The notes below the pieces were generated by a model, which saw only the letters and a program-made list of their open reading frames with translations, searched no databases and was not told the origin of the DNA. 64,000 nt of DNA from Rohdeia mirabilis (GTDB taxonomy: Bacteria > Planctomycetota > UBA1135 > GCA-002686595). A program made the translations under genes and the position numbers. The stretch spans positions 310,001 to 374,000 of the forward strand of contig CP036290.1 in assembly GCA_007750655.1 (NCBI GenBank). Direction: 5' to 3'. Below, piece by piece: positions 57,587-64,000 of the stretch (positions are counted from its first letter, which is position 1; every line of letters starts with the position of its first letter).

Positions 57587-60500
57587 CTACCGGACCCGAA
57601 TCACCGTGTTGATCTCGCGTTCGGTCATCGCGCGTCCAACCTCCTCGCCGTCGACCAGCACGCGGTACTCGCCAGCCGGCACCTCGAAGAGCGCGATCGA
57701 GCCAGACCCATCGGTGACAGTGGCCGCGCCCTCGAGTTGACCGGTTTCGATCCACGACCCGACCGTCTCGCCCAGTCCCACGTGCTCGAGCTCGATCGCC
57801 AGCCCGACCTGCGGTACTCCCGCTTCGTCGCGAACTCGAACCTCGAGGTTGGCAAGCTTCGGGCACACGACCGTCAGCGGCGTCGAACCGCCCGTGTCGA
57901 TCCGCATCGGCAACTCGCGGCTCCAATGCCCTTCCGCGTGGACGGCGAGACGATAGGGCGCGAGGGCCAGCCCCTCGTACTCAGCGACGCCATCGTTTCC
58001 AGCGAAGAACTCGACCAGCCACAACGCGTCGTCGTCGCGACTCACCACCACGCGCGCACCGTCGACCGACGCCGCCGCTCCGCCCGCAGACGCGTTGTCG
58101 ACCACCTCCACTCGCAGCGTCCCGGGAGCATCGAGTTCGACCCGCGTCACCTCGCCGGCGCGCCAACCGCTCGTGTCCACGCGCGGCACGACGCCTCCCG
58201 TCGGACCGATGAGGACGATCCCGAGCGCGTTGTCGGGCAACAGTGGCATCTGCAGCCGTCCATTCTCATCGGTCTCGAGCTGCCGGATGTAGGGGCTGGC
58301 TCCGATCGTGAACTCGTCGAACGCGAGCACCAGCGTCTCGGGCAGAGGTGTGCCATTGCGGTCGACGACCTCGATCGTCGCGGTCCCTGGACGAAGGTCG
58401 ACGACGAGCTCCTGCGTTCCGGTCAATGGCGGAGAGAAGCGGCCCCAGGCCAACTCCTCGCCCGACGGGCTCGAGAGACTCCAGTCCACCGCGTGGTCCA
58501 GCACCCCATCCATTGCGATGGCGCGGATGCGCGGCAATTCAGCGTCGAGGTCCACCTGCAACGAGCGCGAGAAGAAGCCCACGTTCGACTCCCAATCGAG
58601 TTTCAGCGTATGGAAGGTGTCGAGAGCGAAGTCGCCATCCTCGGCGCCGACGAAGCGGATTCGGAGCTCGTCGCGGCTGACCGGCCACTCGATTTCGATG
58701 GTGTCTTCTTCCATCGCATCGAAGAACTCGAGGCGTTCCTCCCGGCCGGTGGGATCGGTCACACCCAATGACCACGAGCCGCGGTTGAAGGGCAGGCTCG
58801 CCGTGCCGGTCGAGTCGAAGTGAACAGCTGGTGCGCCCGAATGGCGCGCTTCGTCGACGCTCCACCACTCGGGGTCGCTGTAGCCGCCGGTCAGGCGCAC
58901 GTCGACGCGGGCGAGGGGCTGGAGCCGCACCACGCCGAAGTCGGCGACCGAGCCTTCCCAGTCGAACTCGGTGGCGACGGTCGAGGAGTAGCCGGGGGCT
59001 TCGATGTAGAGCGAGCCCCCCGACTCGGGGAAGCGGTCGATGGTGATGCGGCCGTCGGAGTCGGCCCAAGAGCGATTGGCTTCTGAAGCTGACTCGCGTG
59101 GTAGACCAGATAGCGCAGCTACCGACGACGCGCTGTCGACGGGGAGACTGGTGGTAGCGTCCAGAACTCGAACTTTCGATGACGCCCATGGCTTCACCGT
59201 AAGGGTCCCAAGGAACTGGCCTGACTCATGCACGTCGAGGACGTGAGGTCCAGAGTATCCGCGGTCGTTGCTTAGGAACAGTGTTGACCGACCGAGCGCA
59301 AGCACTGCACTTTCCGCAAGCCCATGGTTCGTCAAGACAAGGCTGGTGGCGGAAGATTGATGGGTGGCCTCGGTCGTCTTGGCTTCGAGAGAAAATGTCT
59401 CGAGCCCACTGAGCCTTGGAGCGAGTTGGAAGCTGACGGGGACTGTACGCGACATACGGAATGTCGAATGGCTCGTTCCGGCCTGCGTCCTGCTGTCGAA
59501 TGAGAGTCCCAGGATGGACTGGTAGCCTATGGCGGAGATGTTGGCTGAGAATGTTTCGCTAGCCGGCAATGTGCTAAAAAAGGCCCACCCATCGGTGTCG
59601 GTCTCCTCGGTCCAGGGCGCGCCGGTGCTTTGGGTACTTTCGAGGGTGACTCGCGAGCCCACGATCGGCGCGCCACTCTCCGAGTCTACTGTCCTGATGT
59701 TGACGTGACCTTGGGGCTGTACTCGGATTGGTACTTTGAGGTGTGCACCGGGGGATGGAGAGATCGGGGCGATAGCGGGGATCAGGAATGGAGCGTCAAT
59801 GCGAACGCGCCATGAGTCTGCACCGTCAATGAACGCACACTTGATTGGCTCCGTGCGACCGAGGCTGTCTGCCGAGCTGATGCCTGTGTCGATCCACTCC
59901 TGGGAGTCGTCGCTGAATGCTTGGACGCGGGCAATCGCGCCCCAAACCTCTTCGAACTCAGGATCCAGCCACGCTTCTACGAAGAAGGCTGGATGTAGTT
60001 CCAGGTCAAGGGTGGGAGGTAGTGGGCCGATGTAGGGAAGTGAGCACTTGAAGTCAGTCTCGGCCACGACCAAATGCTCTCCTCCGTGGTCGAAGGCTTC
60101 TACGGAGGACGAAGGGGGGGGTGAGTGTTCGAACTGATGGCAGGTGAGCGCTGGATTGAGGTCGTAGGCAGTACGACCATCTTGATCAAACCGATTGAGG
60201 GCGAACTGCGAGACTGTGATGTTGTCTGGGTGTTGAGAATCGCCTGGGTTTGTGATGGTGATTAAGTTGATTGTTCGCGGGGTGCTAGTGATTTCAATCG
60301 CCTCGCCATCAAGCCAGTTGCGGGCCGTTAGATGGGCTGGAGTTGAGGTAATGCCTGTTCCGACAACCCAGACTATGACTCCTTCTTCTGAGGGGGATAG
60401 TTCTGAAGTTACTAGGACGGCCTGGCCATTGGAGTCGAATGGCGATCGTATCCAATCGTCGTCGTACGCGAGCGGGGAGGCCAAGGACTCCCTCAGTCTG

Positions 60501-60856
60501 TGGGGCAGCTCTGAAGTCGAGTAGGCGCGTGACGGGAGCGGGGATGGGCTTGCAACTGCCCAGCCTTCAATCGGGTCACCTTGAGGCGTGTGGCCTCTGA
60601 CGACGATTGTCGGTGGGGGCTGTGGCGCTTCCCGCCTCTGAACGTCGTCTTGCGCCTGCTGGGGGGCGGCACTTGGTGGTGTCTCTGCTGAGTCGCCAGG
60701 TAGCCGCTGAGGCTCTGCCTCAGCTTCGGAGACGTGTTCAATGCTTTCTTCGGGTGGACCTAGGGCCAACCAGATAGCGGTCAGAAGCAATGCCGCAGCC
60801 GAAAGGAGGGTCAGTGCAACTCTTAGGGGCGCGGTCACTCTCTTGTCCGCAGTCAT
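57587..60856 (-). CDS. 1089-residue exported protein with carboxypeptidase-regulatory-like domains
   Basis: Starts with ATG overlapping the stop of the upstream small gene (ATGA). One membrane helix (LRVALTLLSAAALLLTAIWL, about 11-30) is followed by a Pro/Glu/Gln linker (35-85). A long beta-rich part contains several carboxypeptidase-regulatory or prealbumin-like units (VNIRTVDSESGAPIVGSRVT, ATIEVVDRNGTPLPETLVLA, LEVRVRDEAGVPQVGLAIEL). No catalytic site is visible. The 5' half (about 59050-60856) is much less GC-rich than the 3' half, a break inside one reading frame. Probably an envelope protein presented or controlled by the upstream operon genes; function unknown. Confidence 0.75.
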   Translation of the reverse strand: MTADKRVTAPLRVALTLLSAAALLLTAIWLALGPPEESIEHVSEAEAEPQRLPGDSAETPPSAAPQQAQDDVQRREAPQPPPTIVVRGHTPQGDPIEGWAVASPSPLPSRAYSTSELPHRLRESLASPLAYDDDWIRSPFDSNGQAVLVTSELSPSEEGVIVWVVGTGITSTPAHLTARNWLDGEAIEITSTPRTINLITITNPGDSQHPDNITVSQFALNRFDQDGRTAYDLNPALTCHQFEHSPPPSSSVEAFDHGGEHLVVAETDFKCSLPYIGPLPPTLDLELHPAFFVEAWLDPEFEEVWGAIARVQAFSDDSQEWIDTGISSADSLGRTEPIKCAFIDGADSWRVRIDAPFLIPAIAPISPSPGAHLKVPIRVQPQGHVNIRTVDSESGAPIVGSRVTLESTQSTGAPWTEETDTDGWAFFSTLPASETFSANISAIGYQSILGLSFDSRTQAGTSHSTFRMSRTVPVSFQLAPRLSGLETFSLEAKTTEATHQSSATSLVLTNHGLAESAVLALGRSTLFLSNDRGYSGPHVLDVHESGQFLGTLTVKPWASSKVRVLDATTSLPVDSASSVAALSGLPRESASEANRSWADSDGRITIDRFPESGGSLYIEAPGYSSTVATEFDWEGSVADFGVVRLQPLARVDVRLTGGYSDPEWWSVDEARHSGAPAVHFDSTGTASLPFNRGSWSLGVTDPTGREERLEFFDAMEEDTIEIEWPVSRDELRIRFVGAEDGDFALDTFHTLKLDWESNVGFFSRSLQVDLDAELPRIRAIAMDGVLDHAVDWSLSSPSGEELAWGRFSPPLTGTQELVVDLRPGTATIEVVDRNGTPLPETLVLAFDEFTIGASPYIRQLETDENGRLQMPLLPDNALGIVLIGPTGGVVPRVDTSGWRAGEVTRVELDAPGTLRVEVVDNASAGGAAASVDGARVVVSRDDDALWLVEFFAGNDGVAEYEGLALAPYRLAVHAEGHWSRELPMRIDTGGSTPLTVVCPKLANLEVRVRDEAGVPQVGLAIELEHVGLGETVGSWIETGQLEGAATVTDGSGSIALFEVPAGEYRVLVDGEEVGRAMTEREINTVIRVR

Positions 60857-61083
60857 GCTTGGCTGCGGCGTCGGGCGGCCTTCGTTCGCTTCTCATTTGG
60901 GGGGGCGGTCGGCGTCGGTAGATCACCACTGGCCGTCGCCTTGTCAACTTGACGAACGTCTGAGGGCTTCGTGGCGCCAGGCCTCTTGGCGGGCGGTGCT
61001 CCGCCTCCACCCTGGGGGAATGCCTGGGAGGTTGCGGCGAGCAAGATGATTGCCGACAGGGCGAGTTTCGTTCGCAGAGGCAT
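60853..61083 (-). CDS. Small exported Pro/Lys-rich protein in the sigma-like operon
   Basis: 76 residues. Signal peptide MPLRTKLALSAIILLAATSQ with cleavage near AFPQG, then a short Gly/Pro/Lys/Arg-rich tail (GGGGAPPAKRPGATKPSDVR). No family recognised. It starts 4 nt after the stop of the TPR-like gene and its TGA overlaps the ATG of the 1089-residue protein, so it is coupled on both sides. It could be a small envelope peptide or partner of the large protein; this is inference from position. Confidence 0.62.
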   Translation of the reverse strand: MPLRTKLALSAIILLAATSQAFPQGGGGAPPAKRPGATKPSDVRQVDKATASGDLPTPTAPPNEKRTKAARRRSQA

Positions 61084-61087
61084 TGAT

Positions 61088-61954
61088 CTACTCGCTGAGC
61101 CAGCGTGCCAGGAGGGGGTCGGAATCGCTGATCATCTCAATTGATTGGGCGCTGAGGGCGTACCTTGACGACCTGCTGCGCAGCGCTCCTGAAAGCCAGG
61201 GGATGTGTTCGCTGAGAGTCACTTCAGCTTCCTCCCTTAGCGACGGAGCGATTGGTTCTTGAGACAGCACTGAGTTGAGATAGCAGCAAGCCAGAAAGCG
61301 AGGATCCGGGAGTAGTTCGTAGGCGCAGCGGTAGCTCCTTGCAGCGGCTGAGTGACTTCCGCCTACATAGCTACTGAATGCATGATTCGAGTAGTAGACC
61401 TGGAGGTCTACGTCGAAGCGGCTGGCTGCTTGGCCCATGAGCTGGGACGAGAGTCTTGCTTCTCCACTAAGGGCATATCCGCGCGATGCATTTACCAGGC
61501 TGGCGCCGCGCCTCCGTACCGTTAGCGCTTGCACGGCGAGAGTCTTCCAGTTTGGACTGTCGCAAGTGGCGTTCAGGCCCACATGCTCATTCCCGTGGTT
61601 GGTCTGCGCCACCCAGTCGCGTGTGACTCTTCGTCGTCCTTCCCGGTTGAGTAGCGATTCGTATCGGACGATCGGCTCCGAGTAGATGACCGTTTCAGGC
61701 TCGGTGCTCCAAGCCGTCACCGCCAGATACAGCGCGGTCTCAAACGCCAACCCCACCTCGTCCCGATAGCAATCCAGCAGGTGCTTCTCCGCAGGGCTCA
61801 GGAACGGCGCGCTCGACCGCAGCAGCGGCTGTCGCTCGTCGGCCATCTTCTCGAGCGGCACTCGCTGCACCCGCAGGAGGAACGAGTCCTCCTGCTTCGC
61901 GACGTCGTGGAGCACCTCCAGGACGTCGGGGCTCAGGTGGGTGAGTGCGCTCAT
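61088..61954 (-). CDS. TPR-like protein, possible partner of the sigma-like factor
   Basis: 288 residues. The start ATG shares its A with the TGA of the upstream gene (TGATG). The N-terminal 70 residues (MSALTHLSPDVLEVLHDVAK, LRSSAPFLSPAEKHLLDCYR) are helical. The second half has TPR-like helix pairs (SHSAAARSYRCAYELLPDPR, FLACCYLNSVLSQ). No membrane segment is seen. Base composition falls from typical high GC at the 5' end to near 55 percent downstream of about 61740. In planctomycete operons a protein in this position may regulate the sigma-like factor, but I have no direct evidence. Confidence 0.62.
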   Translation of the reverse strand: MSALTHLSPDVLEVLHDVAKQEDSFLLRVQRVPLEKMADERQPLLRSSAPFLSPAEKHLLDCYRDEVGLAFETALYLAVTAWSTEPETVIYSEPIVRYESLLNREGRRRVTRDWVAQTNHGNEHVGLNATCDSPNWKTLAVQALTVRRRGASLVNASRGYALSGEARLSSQLMGQAASRFDVDLQVYYSNHAFSSYVGGSHSAAARSYRCAYELLPDPRFLACCYLNSVLSQEPIAPSLREEAEVTLSEHIPWLSGALRSRSSRYALSAQSIEMISDSDPLLARWLSE

Positions 61955-62595
61955 CAGAGGAACTCTCCGTCGTCGCCGACGATGCGTGGGTTGAGGGGGT
62001 CGGTCGTGTTCGAGATGTGGGCGAGGGCCGCTCGCAGTTCGGACTGCACATGGGCGTGGTCGCCGAACCCGGCCTCGACGCATTGGTCCAGGCTCCAGCC
62101 CTCGACGATCGTCCGGAACGCGATGACGCGCCGATCGTACGCCATGTCGTTGAAACGCACCGCAGCCAGCCGCGCGTCGTCCGCAGGGATGCCCAGCAGC
62201 TCCGTCATGAGCGCGTAGTCGTCCTCCGCGCCCTCCGGTATGGGCACGAGATTCGTTTGGTTCTCGCGATCCTCGTAGAGCAGATCCCGCAACGACCGCG
62301 ACAGCACCCACTCGAGCCACTCGTCGTCCGGCTCCTGCCGCCCCTCCGCCGTGCCGTGGAACACCGCGCGCGCCAGGCTCCGCATCCACACCCGCTGTGG
62401 ATCGAACACGAGGCACCGCTCGCGCAACCGCCGGCGCACCCGCGGCTTCATCCCCAAGACGTCTCGCTCCGCCAGCTCGAACACCACCGTCGTCGGCGCG
62501 ACGCCCTTCTTCATGCACTCGTCCACGTGCCGGAAGCGATAGCGCGAGCGCTCCGGCGGCACGTACGGCACGAGCAGGTCGCGCACCTGCTCCAT
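61954..62595 (-). CDS. Putative sigma-70-like (ECF-type) regulator
   Basis: 213 residues from the ATG at 62595 (MEQVRDLLVPYVPPERSRYR); the frame stays open further upstream but becomes Arg/Ser-rich. The C-terminal part (DRRVIAFRTIVEGWSLDQCV, EAGFGDHAHVQSELRAALAH) has the spacing of a sigma region 4 helix-turn-helix. The middle (WLEWVLSRSLRDLLYEDREN) resembles the linker of divergent planctomycete ECF factors. A clear region 2 is not obvious, so this is a tentative call; another HTH regulator is possible. First gene of a four-gene operon with TGATG and ATGA contacts. Confidence 0.5.
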   Translation of the reverse strand: MEQVRDLLVPYVPPERSRYRFRHVDECMKKGVAPTTVVFELAERDVLGMKPRVRRRLRERCLVFDPQRVWMRSLARAVFHGTAEGRQEPDDEWLEWVLSRSLRDLLYEDRENQTNLVPIPEGAEDDYALMTELLGIPADDARLAAVRFNDMAYDRRVIAFRTIVEGWSLDQCVEAGFGDHAHVQSELRAALAHISNTTDPLNPRIVGDDGEFL

Positions 62596-63195
62596 CCCCG
62601 GCGCTTGATCGCCGGTGGCCGTGCTGGTCGGGTCGTCGGAGCCTGGTGACAAGTCTGCGCCACGCTGGTGAGGCGCGGCCGTTCGTGGCACGGGTCGTTG
62701 CGGGCAGGTTGAAGGCCGTGCACGGACGGACGGCCACGAGCGTCGAGCGAAACGCGATCGGGGGGATCGCGGCGAGGCAGAGGTCGCTGGACGATCGGCC
62801 GATGATAGCGAGGGGCCGCGATCACCGCCCAGTTGGCGCATGGGCCGCCGCGCGTGGGAACGTGTGGACCGCCGCCGAGAGGTCGGTCGGAGCGCTCGGC
62901 CCCGCCCGGACGTCCAGGGTCCGCAGAACTCGGCACGGCGGCCCGACGTCGGTGGGGAAGTTGTGGGGAAGCTGTGGAGAACGGGGGGGCGGAGCCCGTC
63001 GGAGCCTCAGCTCGCGCCAGAGTGCGGGATCGAGCGCGCGGGGAGCGGGTGGAAGGGGCCCAGGGGCGGGGCTCGCGGCCTCGAGGCGCGCTCCGGCCCC
63101 GCGAACGGCTCCCTGCGTGCCCGATCGGGCTTCTCGGCCGTCCGAGACGGGGTCGGCCGCGCCCGCCTGTGCCCCGTGCGGTGAATTGGCGTGCT

Positions 63196-63220
63196 AATCT
63201 CCGCAAGTCCTGCGGAGATT
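63196..63220. promoter_or_regulatory. Inverted repeat upstream of the fic gene
   Basis: AATCTCCGCA and TGCGGAGATT form a perfect 10-bp inverted repeat around AGTCC, about 190 nt before the fic start. Candidate operator or hairpin. The rest of the 62596-63407 space holds no gene I can support. Confidence 0.5.
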
Positions 63221-63407
63221 GAGCCCGCGCGGACGATCCGATGGCCCGAGCATGGGCCGTGACTCGACCCTGGTCCCGTGCGACGCCCTGGGCGCTTCCC
63301 GTGGCGATGCCGCCGCAGAAGCCCCAGTCGATGCCCCGGATGCACCGATCGCTGGCGCGTCGACGCGCTGGCGCCACCACAGCGCCCACCCCGCCTCCAC
63401 TCGACCC

Positions 63408-64000
63408 GTGCCCTTCACCCACCAGCTCCCCGACTGGCCCCGCCTCACCTGGGACGCCGCGGCCCTGGCCGCGCCGCTCGCCGCCGTGCGCCACGCGCAG
63501 GGTCGGCACCTGGGGACCATGAGCGCTCTCGGTTTCGGCGCGGGCGACGAGGCCGAGCTCGAATCGCTCACCGTCGAGCTCGTCCGCTCGTGGGCGATCG
63601 AGGGCGAGGCGCTCGACGCCAGTGAGGTGCGCTCGTCGATCGCGCGCCGGCTCGGCCTCGACGTGGGCGGCCTCGACGCCGCTTCCATGTCGAAGCCGTC
63701 GCGCCGCGTGGACGGGCTCGTTCAGATGCTGCTCGACGTGACGCACGCGTGCTTCCAGCCGCTGACATCGGAGCGCCTCTTCGGCTGGCATGCCGCACTC
63801 TTCCCGACCGGACGCAGCGGTATCGAGTCCATCACTGTCGGAAACTGGCGCACGGCCGACTCCGATCCGATGCAGGTTCTGTCCGGAGCGATCGGCCGCG
63901 AGACCGTGCACTTCGAGGCGCCCGCCGCCGCGCGCGTCGCGGACGAGATGTCGTGCTTCCTGCGCTGGTTCGAAGCACGCGGCAGGGTCGGCTCGCCACA
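63408..64000 (+). CDS. Fic family protein with DUF4172 N-terminus (3' end outside window)
   Basis: The frame opens with GTG at 63408 (PFTHQLPDWPRLTWD), the standard beginning of DUF4172-Fic proteins, and is open to the window end (197 codons). Recognisable blocks: VRHAQGRHLGTMSALGFG, LVRSWAIEGEALDASEVRSS, IARRLGLDVGGL, RVDGLVQMLLDVTHACFQPL, LFGWHAALFPTGRSG and ITVGNWR. In the stretch SWAIEG the (S/T)xxxE(G/N) inhibitory-helix pattern seems present, as in self-inhibited Fic enzymes. The catalytic HPFxxGNGR loop should lie just beyond 64000. Fic proteins transfer AMP or other nucleotide parts to target hydroxyls. No antitoxin gene is seen upstream. Confidence 0.85.
   Translation, partial: MPFTHQLPDWPRLTWDAAALAAPLAAVRHAQGRHLGTMSALGFGAGDEAELESLTVELVRSWAIEGEALDASEVRSSIARRLGLDVGGLDAASMSKPSRRVDGLVQMLLDVTHACFQPLTSERLFGWHAALFPTGRSGIESITVGNWRTADSDPMQVLSGAIGRETVHFEAPAAARVADEMSCFLRWFEARGRVGSP

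Noticed and set aside
62596..63407. Short open frames between the sigma-like gene and fic
   Set aside because: All are Arg/Ala/Pro-rich, overlap each other on both strands and lack any recognisable motif or upstream signal.

Overview
The window is high-GC bacterial chromosome, most likely from a marine-type Planctomycetota of the Saltatorellus/Rohdeia kind. I infer this from gene content: two very long Ser/Thr kinase-TPR receptors, a PDZ/HEAT/esterase protein of the DUF6288 type, many secreted FG-GAP/VCBS and Calx-beta proteins, and long uncharacterised secreted proteins with a single N-terminal membrane segment. I see no rRNA, tRNA, CRISPR array, insertion sequence or phage gene.

Layout. 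1-8.0 kb: the end of a kinase-TPR gene, a convergent DUF6288-type esterase gene and a secreted beta-helix protein. 8.1-13.3 kb: a lower-GC nuclease-helicase (DUF2075 type, possible defence gene), a YjdF-like membrane protein, a DUF1579 lipoprotein and selO. 13.7-19.9 kb: a 7-repeat FG-GAP protein and a complete kinase-TPR receptor. 19.9-23.3 kb: a minus-strand NmrA/DUF4345/glutathione peroxidase cluster with a divergent AraC-type regulator. 23.4-31.5 kb: a large surface protein, yhhQ, a small HTH protein, a VCBS membrane protein, an MscS channel, a DEDD exonuclease and a Tat-exported epimerase. 31.6-38.8 kb: two paralogous Calx-beta/VCBS lipoproteins. 39-44.1 kb: a double EEP hydrolase, two divergent DoxX-like proteins, and a quinone oxidoreductase divergent from its probable TetR repressor. 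44.6-53.1 kb: a translationally coupled pair of VCBS proteins, a small lipoprotein and a second 7-repeat FG-GAP protein. 53.4-57.1 kb: RecQ-phosphoribosyltransferase overlapping a DprA-like gene. 57.6-62.6 kb: a four-gene minus-strand operon with start/stop contacts (putative sigma-like factor, TPR-like protein, small exported protein, 1089-residue surface protein). It carries a clear GC drop. 63.4 kb to the end: the start of a Fic protein.

The most unusual feature is a family of about 110-120 bp near-perfect inverted repeats, in four full copies plus one remnant. Each copy sits exactly at gene 3' ends. The arms differ between copies but stay complementary within a copy. In one copy the arms encode the last residues and stop codons of two convergent genes. 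A second family (GTGTCAGACAC palindromes) clusters at 41.07-41.26 kb and appears to supply the -35 box of a promoter. A third dispersed repeat of about 185 bp occurs in two convergent intergenic spaces. Several genes have a -10-like hexamer only 6-9 nt before the start codon, which suggests leaderless transcripts. A recurring secreted module of about 110-125 residues sits at the C-terminus of three proteins and at the N-terminus of two others.
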